From: Oreohelix idahoensis | Taxonomy: Eukaryota > Mollusca > Gastropoda > Stylommatophora > Oreohelicidae | Assembly (NCBI GenBank): GCA_024509875.1 | Contig: JAMPIV010008045.1 | Location: 1-64,000, forward strand | Direction: 5' to 3' | Length of the DNA: 64,000 bases | Shown here: piece after piece, positions 35,055 to 44,869 of the stretch | Numbering within the stretch: position 1 is the first letter of the stretch | How the letters are laid out: every line of letters starts with the position of its first letter | Notes under the pieces: generated by a model | Databases searched by the model: none | Seen by the model: the letters and a program-made list of their open reading frames with translations, nothing else | What the model was told of the DNA's origin: nothing | Position numbers and translations under genes: made by a program

Positions 35055-35310
35055 ATTACATGAGTCCTTGTTCTGAAATCGCCAGGGTAACAAATTGAGG
35101 AAGACACAAACACACACATACACACGCACACAAGGAAAAGAGAACTTGATACATACACGAAATGTAACCGAAAGGTCTATTATGTGTGGGCATGCACCCA
35201 AATATAACCAACATTCCCTGTGTCTAAGTTGAACGGAGCGTGCCTCGCAGTTAAAAAAATAGCGGAAAGACACTGAACGGATGGCACAGGATGTAAAGAC
35301 TTGGAAGTTG
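35055..35310 (+). pseudogene. Decayed LINE C-terminal fragment split by a family K insertion
   Basis: GAGTCCTTGTTCTGAAATCG, then GGAAAAGAGAACTTGATACA, CACGAAATGTAACCGAAAG, and after an interruption AACGGATGGCACAGGATGTA match 31305-31450 in order. Family K (35176-35255, containing GCATGCACCCAAATATAACC) sits between the GAAAG and TAGCGGAAAGA halves. A CA-rich tract expands the left half. Confidence 0.6.
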
Positions 35311-35499
35311 ATGATTTATGTTCCATTGAAAGATAAAAAGCATGAAAAGTTATGAATAAATGAATGTGTTTACCATACAGCTGAGGATATTTACTTACAA
35401 TGTTTTGTTCAGTTAGGTAGGCTTGTTAGAGTCGAGACAAGGACAGAGAAGAAAACAACAGTGAAAAAAAAAAATGTCAAAAAGGACAGAGAAAAGATG

Positions 35500-35695
35500 G
35501 TTGGAATCTATGTGAAGTATCATTTCTATTTTCTCTGCCAATGGACCATGGCATTACCACTGTGGCTGGTCCCGATAGATAACGTTTTTCACATGACAAT
35601 GTCGCAAGCTGACTGCATAAGCTCATGTTATTAGACTCATACGACATGCCTGAGGTAACAGTAGTCCTATACGTTATTTCTCTCTTCAAACCCCC
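35500..35695 (-). repeat. Dispersed repeat family H, diverged copy
   Basis: The minus strand shows ACTGTTACCTCAGGCATGTCGT, quoted core GGCATGTCGTATGAG, then ATAACATGAGCTTATGC and a distal CCACAGTGGTAATGCCATGG (the GGAACCACTGC position). It is non-coding. Confidence 0.4.
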
Positions 35696-35867
35696 ATGGG
35701 CAAGGAGAAGTATTGAGCAATTAAAAAGACCAAATCATGAACAATACGAAATATCACCATGATACATAAAAGCATATATTTAAGACACAGTTTGGGAGTT
35801 CAGATATCATTAGAAAATCCTTAAATTAGGAAAATAACAGAGGAAAACCAGAAGGCTACATCATACT

Positions 35868-35992
35868 TCTGGGAAGGTGAAGGCGGCCGGCGTGATGCTG
35901 ACCCCATCACCCCTAGCGTGCCGATGGTCAAGAAAATAGGGGCCTAACACCATATTCCCAATATGCTTTAATGGACGTGTAACGGGATCCCT
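35868..35992 (+). mobile_element. SINE-B, 5'-truncated copy
   Basis: Begins at CTGGGAAGGTGAAGGCGGCC and runs through GGCGTGATG, GTGCCGATGGTCAAG, CTAACACCATATTCCCAATATG and GTGTAACGGGATCC. It corresponds to the 3' half of the copy at 63169-63440. There is no tRNA-like head. Confidence 0.85.
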
Positions 35993-36084
35993 CCATCATA
36001 CTTGGAGACAGTTGCCATAGGAAACATAAACAAATTAAATATACAGCTGATATGGTCTACCCAAAGGTAGGGCAGTATGTTATT

Positions 36085-36365
36085 CTTCTTATTCATGGAT
36101 CCTTAGCCCTGACTGACAAAGCAGTCAGTGGCCATCACGCCTTGTGGCGTCTTGTAGGCAGCAACAAAATAATGTCCCTATTTTGCTTGATCGGTGGCCA
36201 ACCTTCGTGCTGTACCCGAACTCTGGTTCATGCTTTGCATCTCAGCCTCTACTGTTCTCCGCCAGGTTGCCTTTGGCAGGCCTCTCTTTCACCGTCTATC
36301 TGGGGTCCATAGCATAGTTCTGGTGATGGTGTCCGTGCAGTATGGAGAGCTGAATTTGATAGGGC
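36085..36365 (-). pseudogene. LINE ORF2 C-terminal and 3' UTR fragment (minus)
   Basis: The minus strand matches 43640-43880 (+). It includes the GGCAGCAACAAAATA..., CACGCC..GTGGCGTC word, and the terminal TGACTGCTTTGTCAGTCAGGG plus CTAAGGATCC (each quoted short). In shifted frames one reads an LQDATRRDGH end, the usual ...RRDGx ending of this LINE group. A (CT)n tract borders it at 36375-36410. Confidence 0.65.
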
Positions 36366-36369
36366 GTTT

Positions 36370-36374
<5 letters not shown>

Positions 36375-36410
<36 letters not shown>
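36375..36410. repeat. (TC)n microsatellite
   Basis: About 18 TC dinucleotides with one CG change, followed by further CT-rich sequence to 36500. Confidence 0.9.
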
Positions 36411-36414
<4 letters not shown>

Positions 36415-36664
36415 CTCTCCCCCTCAGTGATGTATGTCTCAAGATCTATTATCCGGGTGTGTGATTTTTCTCTCTCACACTTCAGTGCTCTCTCTCGCTC
36501 TCTCTATCTACCTCTGAGTGTATGCATATCTGTGTGTGTGTTCTATTACCGAATGTGATGTTAATAGTTATGGACATAACACGACCTAATATATTAAGTA
36601 TGAAAAATAACACCTTTATCTTCGTATATTACCACCTTGCTTTCAGTGCTTCCCACTTAGACCT

Positions 36665-36755
36665 AAGGATCTTTTATATTTGGACATGCGCCCTAATATA
36701 ACCGACTAGGTTGAACGGGACGCGCCTCGCCAAAACGAGGCAAAAGTTAAAAAAA
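36665..36755 (+). repeat. Short dispersed repeat family K, copy 3
   Basis: GATCTTTTATATTTGGACAT, ATGCGCCCTAATATAACCGA, then GGTTGAACGGGACGCGCCTC and an A-rich end. See also 60-140 and the inserted copy at 35176-35255. Confidence 0.6.
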
Positions 36756-37019
36756 AAAAAAGTGCTTCTTACCCTTTCCGGTAACTGATACACTTGAATC
36801 CGCAACTGTTATCATGTTATCATCTTGTTAAAAATCAAATAATGTGCTTAGTAATGTCAACATAATAACTCCGCCTCACTCAGTGCTTGTCGTTTCAAGA
36901 ACACCTCGATACCTCAAAATAGAATTCCATTTACTCATGAAATAACTTCCCTTTAACAAAGCGTTTACTGGAAGTGAATTAAACCTATCATTTTCTTCAC
37001 GACCATAACACGTGATTAA

Positions 37020-37225
37020 CCAGGTTACAAGTACAATAAATGACTAAATATTACACACATAAAAGTATGTTTCAGGCACTCGTGAGAAATAAAGAAGTAG
37101 AAAACTAGATAACAGAAAAACAACACTAGTGAGTCATTTATCGGTGAATCGAACCCAGGACCTTCCGAACGGCATCCCCGCCTAGCTACGGAAGCGAACC
37201 ACACTATCCTCCCTGCCAACTAGGC
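37020..37225 (-). mobile_element. Family G SINE copy (minus)
   Basis: The minus strand starts GGCAGGGAGGATAGTGTGGT, continues GTAGCTAGGCGGGGATG and GGTCCTGGGTTCGATTCACC (box-B), then a GTTTTTCTGTTATCTAGTTT linker, CTACTTCTTTATTTCTC and a tail with ATACTTTTATGTGTG. The 64-codon minus-strand frame here, with ARRGCRSEGPGFDSP, is the SINE head translated and not a gene. Confidence 0.8.
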
Positions 37226-37534
37226 AAATACAGGAGCAAATTATAATAATATGGAATAATACAGTGTAAATGTGAATTTTCATGCAGGCAGATACACAAA
37301 CATAAATGCGCCCTCATCATCTCAAATCGATTCACTTGAATGCAAAAGAAGCCAACGACATATTAACAGATCATGCCAGGGACTTAATATTTTGACAACT
37401 CTTGTCTCTCACCTTTGTATATGTGCCAAAAAGCAGCACGGATCTACAAGTGCAATGTTATATTGACTTTTCAGAAGAAATGCTGCGGACATATTAATGC
37501 AAAGTGTCTTAACTTGTGGTCTACGGACCCCGGG

Positions 37535-37535
37535 T

Positions 37536-37569
<34 letters not shown>
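37535..37569 (+). repeat. Poly-G tract
   Basis: About 35 consecutive G interrupted by nothing visible. Such a run can form G-quadruplex DNA and is also error-prone in sequencing. Confidence 0.9.
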
Positions 37570-37570
<1 letters not shown>

Positions 37571-37719
37571 GAGGTGGCTGTCCACGAAGGGATTCTAGGG
37601 GGTTCGTGTACATAATCTAAAATTTAAAATTTAAAGTTTTTAATTATGCATTTATGTATGTGTTTTTTTTTCTTTCTGAAAAAGGGTTCGAAGCCTTCAA
37701 CAGACATGCCAACGGAATC

Positions 37720-38145
37720 TATAGCCTTCACTGTACAATCGAAGGGGCCCGTAGCCCTTGTCAGACCTTCAAAATGATCCACAGCCTTCACCAGACAATA
37801 ACAGGAGATCGGAGGCTTTACCAGACAATAACAGGAGTTCGGAGGCTTCACCAGACAATAACAGGAGTTCGGAGGCTTCACCAGACAATAAAATGGGTCT
37901 GTAGCCATCACCAGGCAATCAAAGGGGTCAATAGCCTTTACATGGCAATCAAAGGGATCAGCAGCCTTCACAAGACAATCACATGTGTCTGTAGCCATCA
38001 CCAGTCAATCAAAGGAGTTCGTAGCCCTTACCAAATAATCAAAGGTATATGTAGCCCTCACCGGACAATCAAAGGGGTTCACATCGTTCACTGGATAATC
38101 AAAGGGGTCCATAGCCTTCACTGGACAATCAAAGGGGTCCATGAT
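37720..38145. repeat. 30-bp minisatellite, open in frame on both strands
   Basis: About 14 units of roughly GAGTTCGGAGGCTTCACCAG plus ACAATAACAG. Units near 37800-37875 are almost identical, those at the edges diverged. Because 30 is a multiple of three the array stays open: 216 codons on the plus strand (37654-38304; unit roughly ITGVRRLHQT) and 125 on the minus (37624-38001). I see no signal peptide, domain or conserved start context, so the protein readings are probably fortuitous. Confidence 0.9.
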
Positions 38146-38339
38146 ACAAAAATGTTTTTAAAAAAACCCTGCATTAATGTAACACGCATGTCTGTCTTTG
38201 TTTTGTATTCAATGCAGTTTCCACAACATTCCGGGGATTATCCCCGGCGCAGTTCCGGAAACTGGAGCCTGTTGATGTCCATCTGCATGTCTGATAATGG
38301 CTGATGGAGGATAGCAAGGGATGTAGTGAGTATTTGCGT

Positions 38340-38890
38340 TTGTCATTTCGTACTCTCTCTGCTTATATACTCCATGTTTATGTATTTACATCTCTCATTA
38401 CAGTCTGTATGGTTGATTGTGGGTTTGTTTCTTTCTTATATCCGAGATGTCAGTGTGTGTGTATAAGTGTGTTTATCTCCTTCCTTATATTCTCTAGTGG
38501 TGTGTACGTCTATTTCCCATCTGTCCGATGTTGGGTGTGAGTGTATGTTTCTGAGTGCGAATGTTTCTTTCTCGTCATATTATCTAGCGTTGTGTGTTTC
38601 TTTCTCTCTTATATCTGATGTGATGTGCGGGTGTATGTGAGTGTGGATGTATGTGAGTCTGTATGTGTGTGGGTTACGTGAGTGTGCGTGTTTATCTCTT
38701 TTCACATCCTCTAGTGATGTGTGTTTATTTCTCTCTACTATCTGATGTGGCGTGTGGGTGTATGCGAGTGTATAACTGTTTATCTACCTCCAGGTATTCT
38801 CTAGCGTTGTGTGTTTATTTCTGTCTTATATCTGGTATGTTGTGTGAGTGTGTGTGTTTATCTCACCTCTAGCGTTGTGTGTTTGACCTG
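38340..38890. repeat. Degenerate GT-rich tandem repeat, unit about 90-130 bp
   Basis: The phrase TCTAGCGTTGTGTGTTTATTT, varying, followed by a TCTTATATCTGATGT phrase and a GTGTGAGTGTATG phrase recurs about five times (near 38495, 38582, 38709, 38810 and 38876). The open frames across it are Cys/Val/Tyr-rich low-complexity readings. Confidence 0.7.
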
Positions 38891-38924
38891 ACCTGACGTG
38901 ACGTGACTTTGATCCCTGTCACTG

Positions 38925-39685
38925 AGCGTCAGCTCTTGGCGACCTTGATGCCATTACGTGGTACTGCGCAGTTCGTGTAAGCTGTTCTGGGTTGCCATAA
39001 AGTGAATTGTCTATGGATGGGTTGTGTGGTAGGAAGAGTTGTCTCATTCCCTGGAGTACAGGGCACAGTAATAGATGGTGTTGTACTGTTTCTAACGGGT
39101 TTGGGCAGTGCCTTTATTTTGCTATATTTTGTGGGCATATTCTGTTTCTTTGACCATTTAGTGTAGAGTGACCTGTTCTCAATCTGAAGATTTTGGTTTG
39201 ATATTTTCGTTCAATATGGTTAATAGCATATTCCGTATTCCCGGCTGTTAGGTGTGTGAAGAGTCTTCTTCCTGTGTTAGCTCGCGTCTACGTGTTTAGC
39301 CAATCTTCTTTGCAGTTGTTTTTTTTTTATACGTTTTATTGTTATCATACTCAATGGTTGGTCCATCTGTGGCATTTTGCTTCCTTCTTTGCTAGTTTAT
39401 CTGCTGCCTCATTCAATGTCATGTCTATATGCCCAGGTATCAACTGCCTGTAGATTTCTGTTCCATTCAAGTTCATAATTTTGTGACATATTTCTTGACC
39501 CTTCTGTCAAGTATTTATTGAGTTAATTTTCCAGGTTTCTATTGCCAAAAGGGGAGCCTGCGAGTCTGAGAAGACTACAATATCATTTAGATCTATTTCG
39601 TTTGATTTTAATAGTTCACAGATTCTAGTTAAAAGTTTTCTGGATGGCGACTACTACTTCAGCAGTTTGCGCACTTTACCTTATC
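38925..39685 (-). pseudogene. LINE RNase H and C-terminal zinc-motif fragment
   Basis: Minus-strand pieces in order from the high-coordinate end: a QKLLTRICELLKSNEID helix, DIVVFSDSQAPLLAIE (RNase H core with acidic residue), then PGHIDMTLNEAADKLAKKEA, a classic late RNase H motif, then RTGHSTLNG, CPNPLETVQHHLLLCP (a C-x-H-C zinc-like motif seen in Jockey/I/CR1-type LINEs). It is interrupted by stops and a T run. It lacks RT upstream. Confidence 0.8.
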
Positions 39686-39878
39686 CAAGTAGGCCTAATA
39701 GTTTTACTGAAAATGTCTTCTCTACATGATGCTAATTAAATGTGGTATATTCAAGAGTAAACACGGTGCTGTTACGCACAGCTACACTGGGCTGCTCGGT
39801 GACTGACAACCACTGTGAGCGCTAACATCGTCTGGGGCGCAAAGTTAAAAAAAAAACGACGCTTATATGTTGCAATCA

Positions 39879-40070
39879 CGATCTCCCGCGGTTTTTTTTC
39901 TGTGACGATCTCTCGCGGTTTTTTTTTTCTGTGACGATCTCTCGCGGTTTTTTTTTTTTCTGTGACGATCTCCCGCGGTTTTTTTTTCTGTGACGATCTC
40001 CCGCGGTTTTTTTTTCTGTGACGATCTCCCGCGTTTTTTTTTTTTTTCAATTACGATCTCTTGCGGAACC
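39879..40070. repeat. 27-30 bp tandem repeat with CGCGG and T-run
   Basis: Seven units of ACGATCTCYCGCGG followed by 8-15 T and CTGTG. The expansions differ mainly in T-run length. The downstream edge (GCGGAACCCTAGGGTTGAGAAACC) resembles the end of a hAT-type element, quoted core AACCCTAGGGTTGAGAAACC. Confidence 0.85.
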
Positions 40071-40109
40071 CCTAGCGACCTCTCGCGGAACCCTAGGGTT
40101 GAGAAACCC

Positions 40110-40202
40110 TATTATAGAGTGACATCCCCTTGTCATGTCGATACTCGCCTTGCGATACATGACAACAGGCAAACATTACAATGGGGACGTCACTTTATAA
40201 TA
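40110..40202. mobile_element. Miniature inverted-repeat element of 93 bp
   Basis: The left end TATTATAGAGTGACATCCCC and the right end (reverse complement) TATTATAAAGTGACGTCCCC match at 18 of 20 positions. Inside is a second inverted pair, TTGTCATGTCGATAC and GATACATGACAA. It has no coding capacity. It is probably a MITE or a fold-back remnant. A TA-type target site is plausible but not proven. Confidence 0.65.
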
Positions 40203-40559
40203 TAAATGTCCAAGAAGAACCTTTATCCATTAATTCACTCATTCACTCACTACCCTTCAGCTTCACAAGAGAAATATGTCTTCAATAAATTCATGCTAAG
40301 CCACTCTAGCCTGTGCCATCCGTTTAAAATATTTCTTTGTCTTCTTTATCCTTTCAGTTCTGTCCCCAGTTCTCTTCTCAGTGCGTTTGTTTTGTGTGTC
40401 TCCTTCTATCTCTCTTACTCTGAGAATTTCAGATCTAGGACTGCCTTGTGATGCTATCAAAACGTTTATCCTGTGTGCCCTATACATCGCCATTTTTCAT
40501 CTCATATTTAGGAAAACGTTTAGGAACTTCTAAATATCCCCCAGGCATCGGCCGGCCGA

Positions 40560-41380
40560 AAAGAAATTACACGTTAATTGCAGAAAAAAAAAATAATAAT
40601 AAAGAAACAAAGAAAGCCATAAAGCTTGTAAGAGCTGAAAAGCTGCTGGCCCATAAGGCATTCCAGCAGAAGTCATCAGTGTAGACAGTGATATAGCTAC
40701 AAAGTAGTATTGCACAAATTACTTAGTAAAGTCTGGCAGGGAGAATGAACAAACGAATTAACAAACCATCTTTATTTTCAAAGGGTTAAGAATTGAAAGA
40801 ATATCTGGTCAAGTTGCCAAAAACAAAAAAGGAGAGCTTTGCTAAGTACAAATGTTACTGAGGAATAATTTTATTATCAGTGCCAGGAAACATATTAAAC
40901 ACGATTCTCCTTGAAAGATTTAAACTTGCACATAAACAGTTGAGAACAAACACGTAGGTTTAGACAAAATAGGTCCTATATCGATCAGACAACCATATTG
41001 CGCATAAAAGCTGAACAGAGCTTAGAACTGAACTCAATTTTCATGCGATTTGTGGACTTTGAAAAGACATCATTCAACTTAGACAAGGAATCGATCTGGA
41101 AATAGGGAGGCATTTTGGAATGTCCCTTAAGTTCATTAATCTAATAAAGAAAACGTACGAAGACATGAAATGTAGAATTCTTCATGAAGGAGCCCTTTGG
41201 GATATGAACTGGAGTGCCACAGGGATGCCTCTTGTTACCTTTCCCCTTCCTACTGGCTATTTACTGGATTATGAAAACAACATCAACAACCAGAATTGAA
41301 ATTTAGTGCACTTTGACAATAACAGCTTGACTTTCTAGATTTGAACGACGACCTGACTCTTCAGTACATCTTCTTTGATC
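40560..41380 (+). pseudogene. LINE reverse-transcriptase domain, decayed
   Basis: In several frames the plus strand reads KKAIKLVRAEKLLAHKAFQ, YLVKLPK, GIILLSVPGNILNTILLERF, then VDFEKTSFNL-like sequence (decayed from VDFEKAFDSLD), FINLIKKTYEDMKCRILHEG, TGMPLVTFP-like (from TGVRQGCLLSP), and GYLLDYENN. These are RT motifs 0 to B of an RTE-like or related LINE. The FADD catalytic motif is not recovered. The next element (the mariner remnant) begins at the 3' border. Confidence 0.75.
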
Positions 41381-41384
41381 TTTA

Positions 41385-42400
41385 GACACAATTGTGAGAA
41401 TAAATATGATTAACGGTACATGCCACTATAATCTCTTCATCGCTGTCAAAATGATTTCCTTTTAGCTGTTTTTTAAGATTTGGGAATAGAAAAAAGTCTG
41501 ATGGAGCCAAATCTGGAGAATATGATGGGTGTGGAAGAATTTCAATATTCAAATCTTTGGTTGCTAGCTGCACAAGCCGTGCTTTGTGAGAGGGCGCGTT
41601 GTCTTGAAGCAAAGGAAGATTTTGAGTGCGCGTTATCCCTCGTTTCCTGGTCACAACCTTTCTTAGTTTGGTGAGAAGATCTGCATAGTACTGTCCATTA
41701 ACTGTGTTGCCACGAGGCATATAATCTTTCAAAAGGACACCTTTGCGGTCCCAAAAAACAGTCAGCATCACTTTTCCTGCAGATTTCTGCGCTCTCGGCT
41801 TGACAGGTGTTGGGGAGCCCGGGGTTTTCCATTGCATGCTGGCAATTTTGGACTCAGTGTCATAATGGTGTACCCAAGTCTCATCTACTGTCACCATGGT
41901 CTCCAAAAAGGTTTTGACTGACACTTTTTGAGCAACTGTTGACAGCAATTTACCCTCGTTTGCTTCTGTTCACGTGTCAACAGTCGCGGAACCCAGCGTG
42001 CACACACTTTTCTCATGTTCAGTCTTTTGTGTAAAATTCTATAAACTGTTGTTTCATTCAGTTTTACTCTACTAGCTATCTCCACAATTGTCATTTTTCG
42101 ATCCTGGTCAATGATTTTCTTCACTCTTATTGCATTTTCATCGTTGCACTCTGAGGCTGGTCTACCAGATCTTGGCAGATCAGCAACATTTGAGCAGCCG
42201 CACTTAAACTGTTGACACCAGTTTTTTTACCGAAGTATATGAAGGACAAGAATCACGAAACACTGGTTCCATCTCCCTGTGTATTTCTGTAGGTGTTTTT
42301 CCCTGAAACATCAGAAATTTTATCACAGCTCTGGCCTCCTTCTGTTCCATTGTTTTGTCAAATCGTTGGAGCAGCAGATCCGGTCAATAGGGTACATTGC
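41385..42400 (-). pseudogene. Mariner-family transposase, truncated and frameshifted
   Basis: The minus strand encodes from ATG at 42350: MEQKEARAVIKFLMFQGKT..., then after a shift in a T7 run near 42222 the paired-like HTH region with DLPRSGRPASE and RVKLNETTVYRILHK (42124-41891). A second shift near 41910 leads to the catalytic part (41948-41382). In that last frame the mariner DD34D triad is complete: D22 (VTVDETWVHHYD), D116 (LLQDNAPSHK) and D151 (YSPDLAPSDFFLF), with exactly 34 residues between the last two. The C terminus is lost after SDEEI. No terminal inverted repeats are seen at either end. It is inactive. Confidence 0.92.
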
Positions 42401-42424
42401 GCCGTGCACCGGAGAGAGAGAGAA

Positions 42425-43134
42425 CGAACGAACTTTATTTTCAAAGGGTTTAGAATTGGGCACGCAGGCCCGTCTAACATTCTGCCCTTCCTTTCTCTCA
42501 TCTTCCATACTGAATCCATTTATTCTCACATGTATCTCAAATATTACTTAAATAATAAAATAACGATAAATTACAATAAAATAAAATCCCAACATTGTAA
42601 CAGTACAATAACAGTTACACAGATTTACAGTACCTTATCATAATTAATACTAAACAGGACAACATTATATTTAAAACCTACATATGATGTTATGTAATTA
42701 TTTAAGAACATAACTAAATTAGGGTGGCATATAATCTGCACTCATGATGTATTTGAAAAGTCTGTGGTTGAATGAATATGGACTAAGCGTGTTTTTTAGG
42801 TCATGTGGAAGATTATTCCACAGATGAGCAGCAGAAAAAGCTAAACTTTTCTTGAATAAGTCGAGCCTAGGCTTGGGCATGTGTAATTTATTTAAGCGTT
42901 GACTACGTCTTCCGCTGTATTTGAAAATAGGCCACAAATACGTTGGAGCATTCTGTGACAAGATTTTGTGAATAAATTTGGCTTTGTTGAAGAGAAGGCG
43001 CTTTATTAGTGCTAATATGTTAAGATATGTATATGGGTCTACACACTGTGTGAGGTTTTTGTCTGAAATTAGGCGCACTGCACGTTTTTGTAATGAATAG
43101 AGTCTTTTAGTGTTGGACATGGTGTGTGAGAGAG

Positions 43135-43135
<1 letters not shown>
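42425..43135 (-). pseudogene. LINE ORF2 C terminus and 3' UTR (LYSLQKRAVRLI group)
   Basis: The minus-strand frame 43119-42719 reads LYSLQKRAVRLISDKN, YTYLNILALIKRLLFNK, then SQNAPTYLWPIF, KPRLDLFKKSLAFSAAHLWN and NLPHDLKN, ending shortly after a LFKYIMSADYMPP-like end. This is the RT-proximal C-terminal domain of a CR1/L2- or Jockey-like LINE (clade uncertain). A 3' UTR of about 290 bp follows to about 42425. The apparent N-terminal Ser-Leu repeat is the adjoining (AG)n tract. Confidence 0.8.

Positions 43136-43138
<3 letters not shown>

Positions 43139-43194
<56 letters not shown>
43139..43194. repeat. (AG)n microsatellite
   Basis: About 28 AG dinucleotides at the 5' truncation border of the preceding LINE fragment. 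Confidence 0.95.
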
Positions 43195-43196
<2 letters not shown>

Positions 43197-43419
43197 CGTG
43201 TGGTACTGAGGGGCAAAAGAAGAGCAGAAGGTTGGGATTTTGTAACCTGCTTTGCTTATTATAAAAGGCGGCTACAGAAAGTTGATCATGGATTCTTGAC
43301 AAATTAAGAAACGAAAGAACCACATACTGCCACAATATCCAATAACTACAGCCTTTGCAAATCTAAACAACATTTGGAAATCTTCTCAGTACATCACAAA
43401 CACCAAAATTAAGATTGGA

Positions 43420-43885
43420 CGAGAGTTGCGTACTTTCTGTACTTTTGTATGGCGCTAAAAGCTAGAGATTAACAGAAAAAGAAATGTCCAAACTATCCTC
43501 TTACAACACAACCTGCCTAAGGAAAATTCTTTGGCCGAATACCATCTCCAACCAGGAACTGCATACACGGTGCAGTCAAAAAGACATGCACACCATTATT
43601 GCAGGCAGACGTGGAGCTTGGTTGGCCATGTCTTTAGAAATATCATCACCAGCATTGCTATGCTATGGACCACAGAAGGACGGCGAAAGAGAGGCAGACC
43701 AAAGACAACCTAGCGGAGAACAGTGGAGACTGAGATGCAAAGCATGAATCACAGTCGGGACACGGCACTAAGGATGGCCTCCGACCGAGCAAACTGGGGA
43801 CAGTTTGTTGTTGCCCTACAAGACACCACTAGGCGTGATGGCTACTGACTGCTTTGTCAGTCAGGGGCTAAGGATCCAAGAAGGA
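43420..43885 (+). pseudogene. LINE ORF2 C-terminal fragment (QTWSLVGHVFRN group)
   Basis: Pieces in order: a TEKEMSKLSSYNTTCLRKIL segment with WPNTISNQEL, then in the +1 frame RQTWSLVGHVFRN, then WTTEGRRKRGRPKTT, a RTVETEMQSM word and the end LQDTTRRDGY. The stop is followed by a TGACTGCTTTGTCAGTCAGG 3' UTR word shared with 36085-36365 and 54655-54800. At least three disruptions are present. Confidence 0.8.
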
Positions 43886-44149
43886 TCCAATAACTACCAA
43901 ATAATTTAATGAGTAAAAAAAACCAAAGGAAATAGAGAAAACTATTGGTAACAGATGAAAAAAAGATAATTGGAGAATTTCTAGGAGAAAGAGAAAGTCA
44001 GAACACTGTTGTTATTTAACAACTGAACCCATCAATAATGTAAAGCGAAGGAAAAAAAAAAGGAAAAAAATATAACCAGAAGTAAAACCAGGAAATTCAT
44101 AACCAAATCTCATAAAATATACACAAATGTGTAGACAGAAGTAAGAAAT

Positions 44150-44840
44150 AGTTTCGCGAGATATAAGATGACATACACTGACGAGTTGGCAAGAGAGGAA
44201 GAACGAGCTGCAACTAAAATAAACATGAAAGACCTGTCCTATGGTACAAAGAAGTTAACAGGGACATGTAACCAATCAGATTACCGTATCTAGGACAAGA
44301 ATTGAAAAACTACTTAGCAGGATAAAAGAAGTGATGAAGAAATGGGCTGAACATGTTGAGGAAATTATAAATAGACCAGCTTACACAAGATTAATTCTTC
44401 TTCCTCAACCAACCAACAGACAAGGAGTTATAAGTTAACTGTAGCAAAACCTAATAGGAAAGACAAATAGAATTACTTAAAACTTCTAAGAGACGAGAAG
44501 GCAGAGGGCCTAGATGACGTTCCAACAAAGTCCGTCAAAACAAACATACACAATCTAACAGAGACGTAATTCAAATTACTTAGTAAAGTTGAGAAGAGGA
44601 AAGTGGCGATGGATAAGACACCCATTGAGTAAAACGGTTGAAAGTATAATTAACCAGTCATTTTTATCTGGAATCCCCAGGGTATGTGAGGCAGAAGAAA
44701 CCAAAGAACACTTGAAGAATATAACTGAAAACAGACATGAAAGGGATGAAAAAAGACATTAAAAACTTTGAGCTGATTTCACGGGGAAAGAAGGACTTGG
44801 CATAAGTTTGGGGGTGGGCTATGCTCCTTGGGGAGGAAAT
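44150..44840 (+). pseudogene. RTE-like LINE with internal deletion of the RT domain
   Basis: The left part (44150-44570) is the linker before RT: YTDELAREEERAATKINMKD, LSYGTKKLTG, and KLLRDEKAEGLDDVPTKS (from the usual ...AAGPDGIPAE). From about 44585 the sequence jumps straight to the ORF2 C terminus: RRGKWRWIRHPLSKTVES, FLSGIPRV, and an ISRGKKDLA-like end. The roughly 1.2-1.5 kb encoding RT motifs is missing. It ends near a GATGATGAC microsatellite at about 44850. Confidence 0.65.
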
Positions 44841-44869
44841 GAGTTATTATGATGATGACTTGATAAAGT

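Noticed and set aside
39772..40050. 92-codon Lys/Arg-rich minus frame
   Set aside because: Direct consequence of T-run-containing tandem repeats, different from unit to unit in frame.
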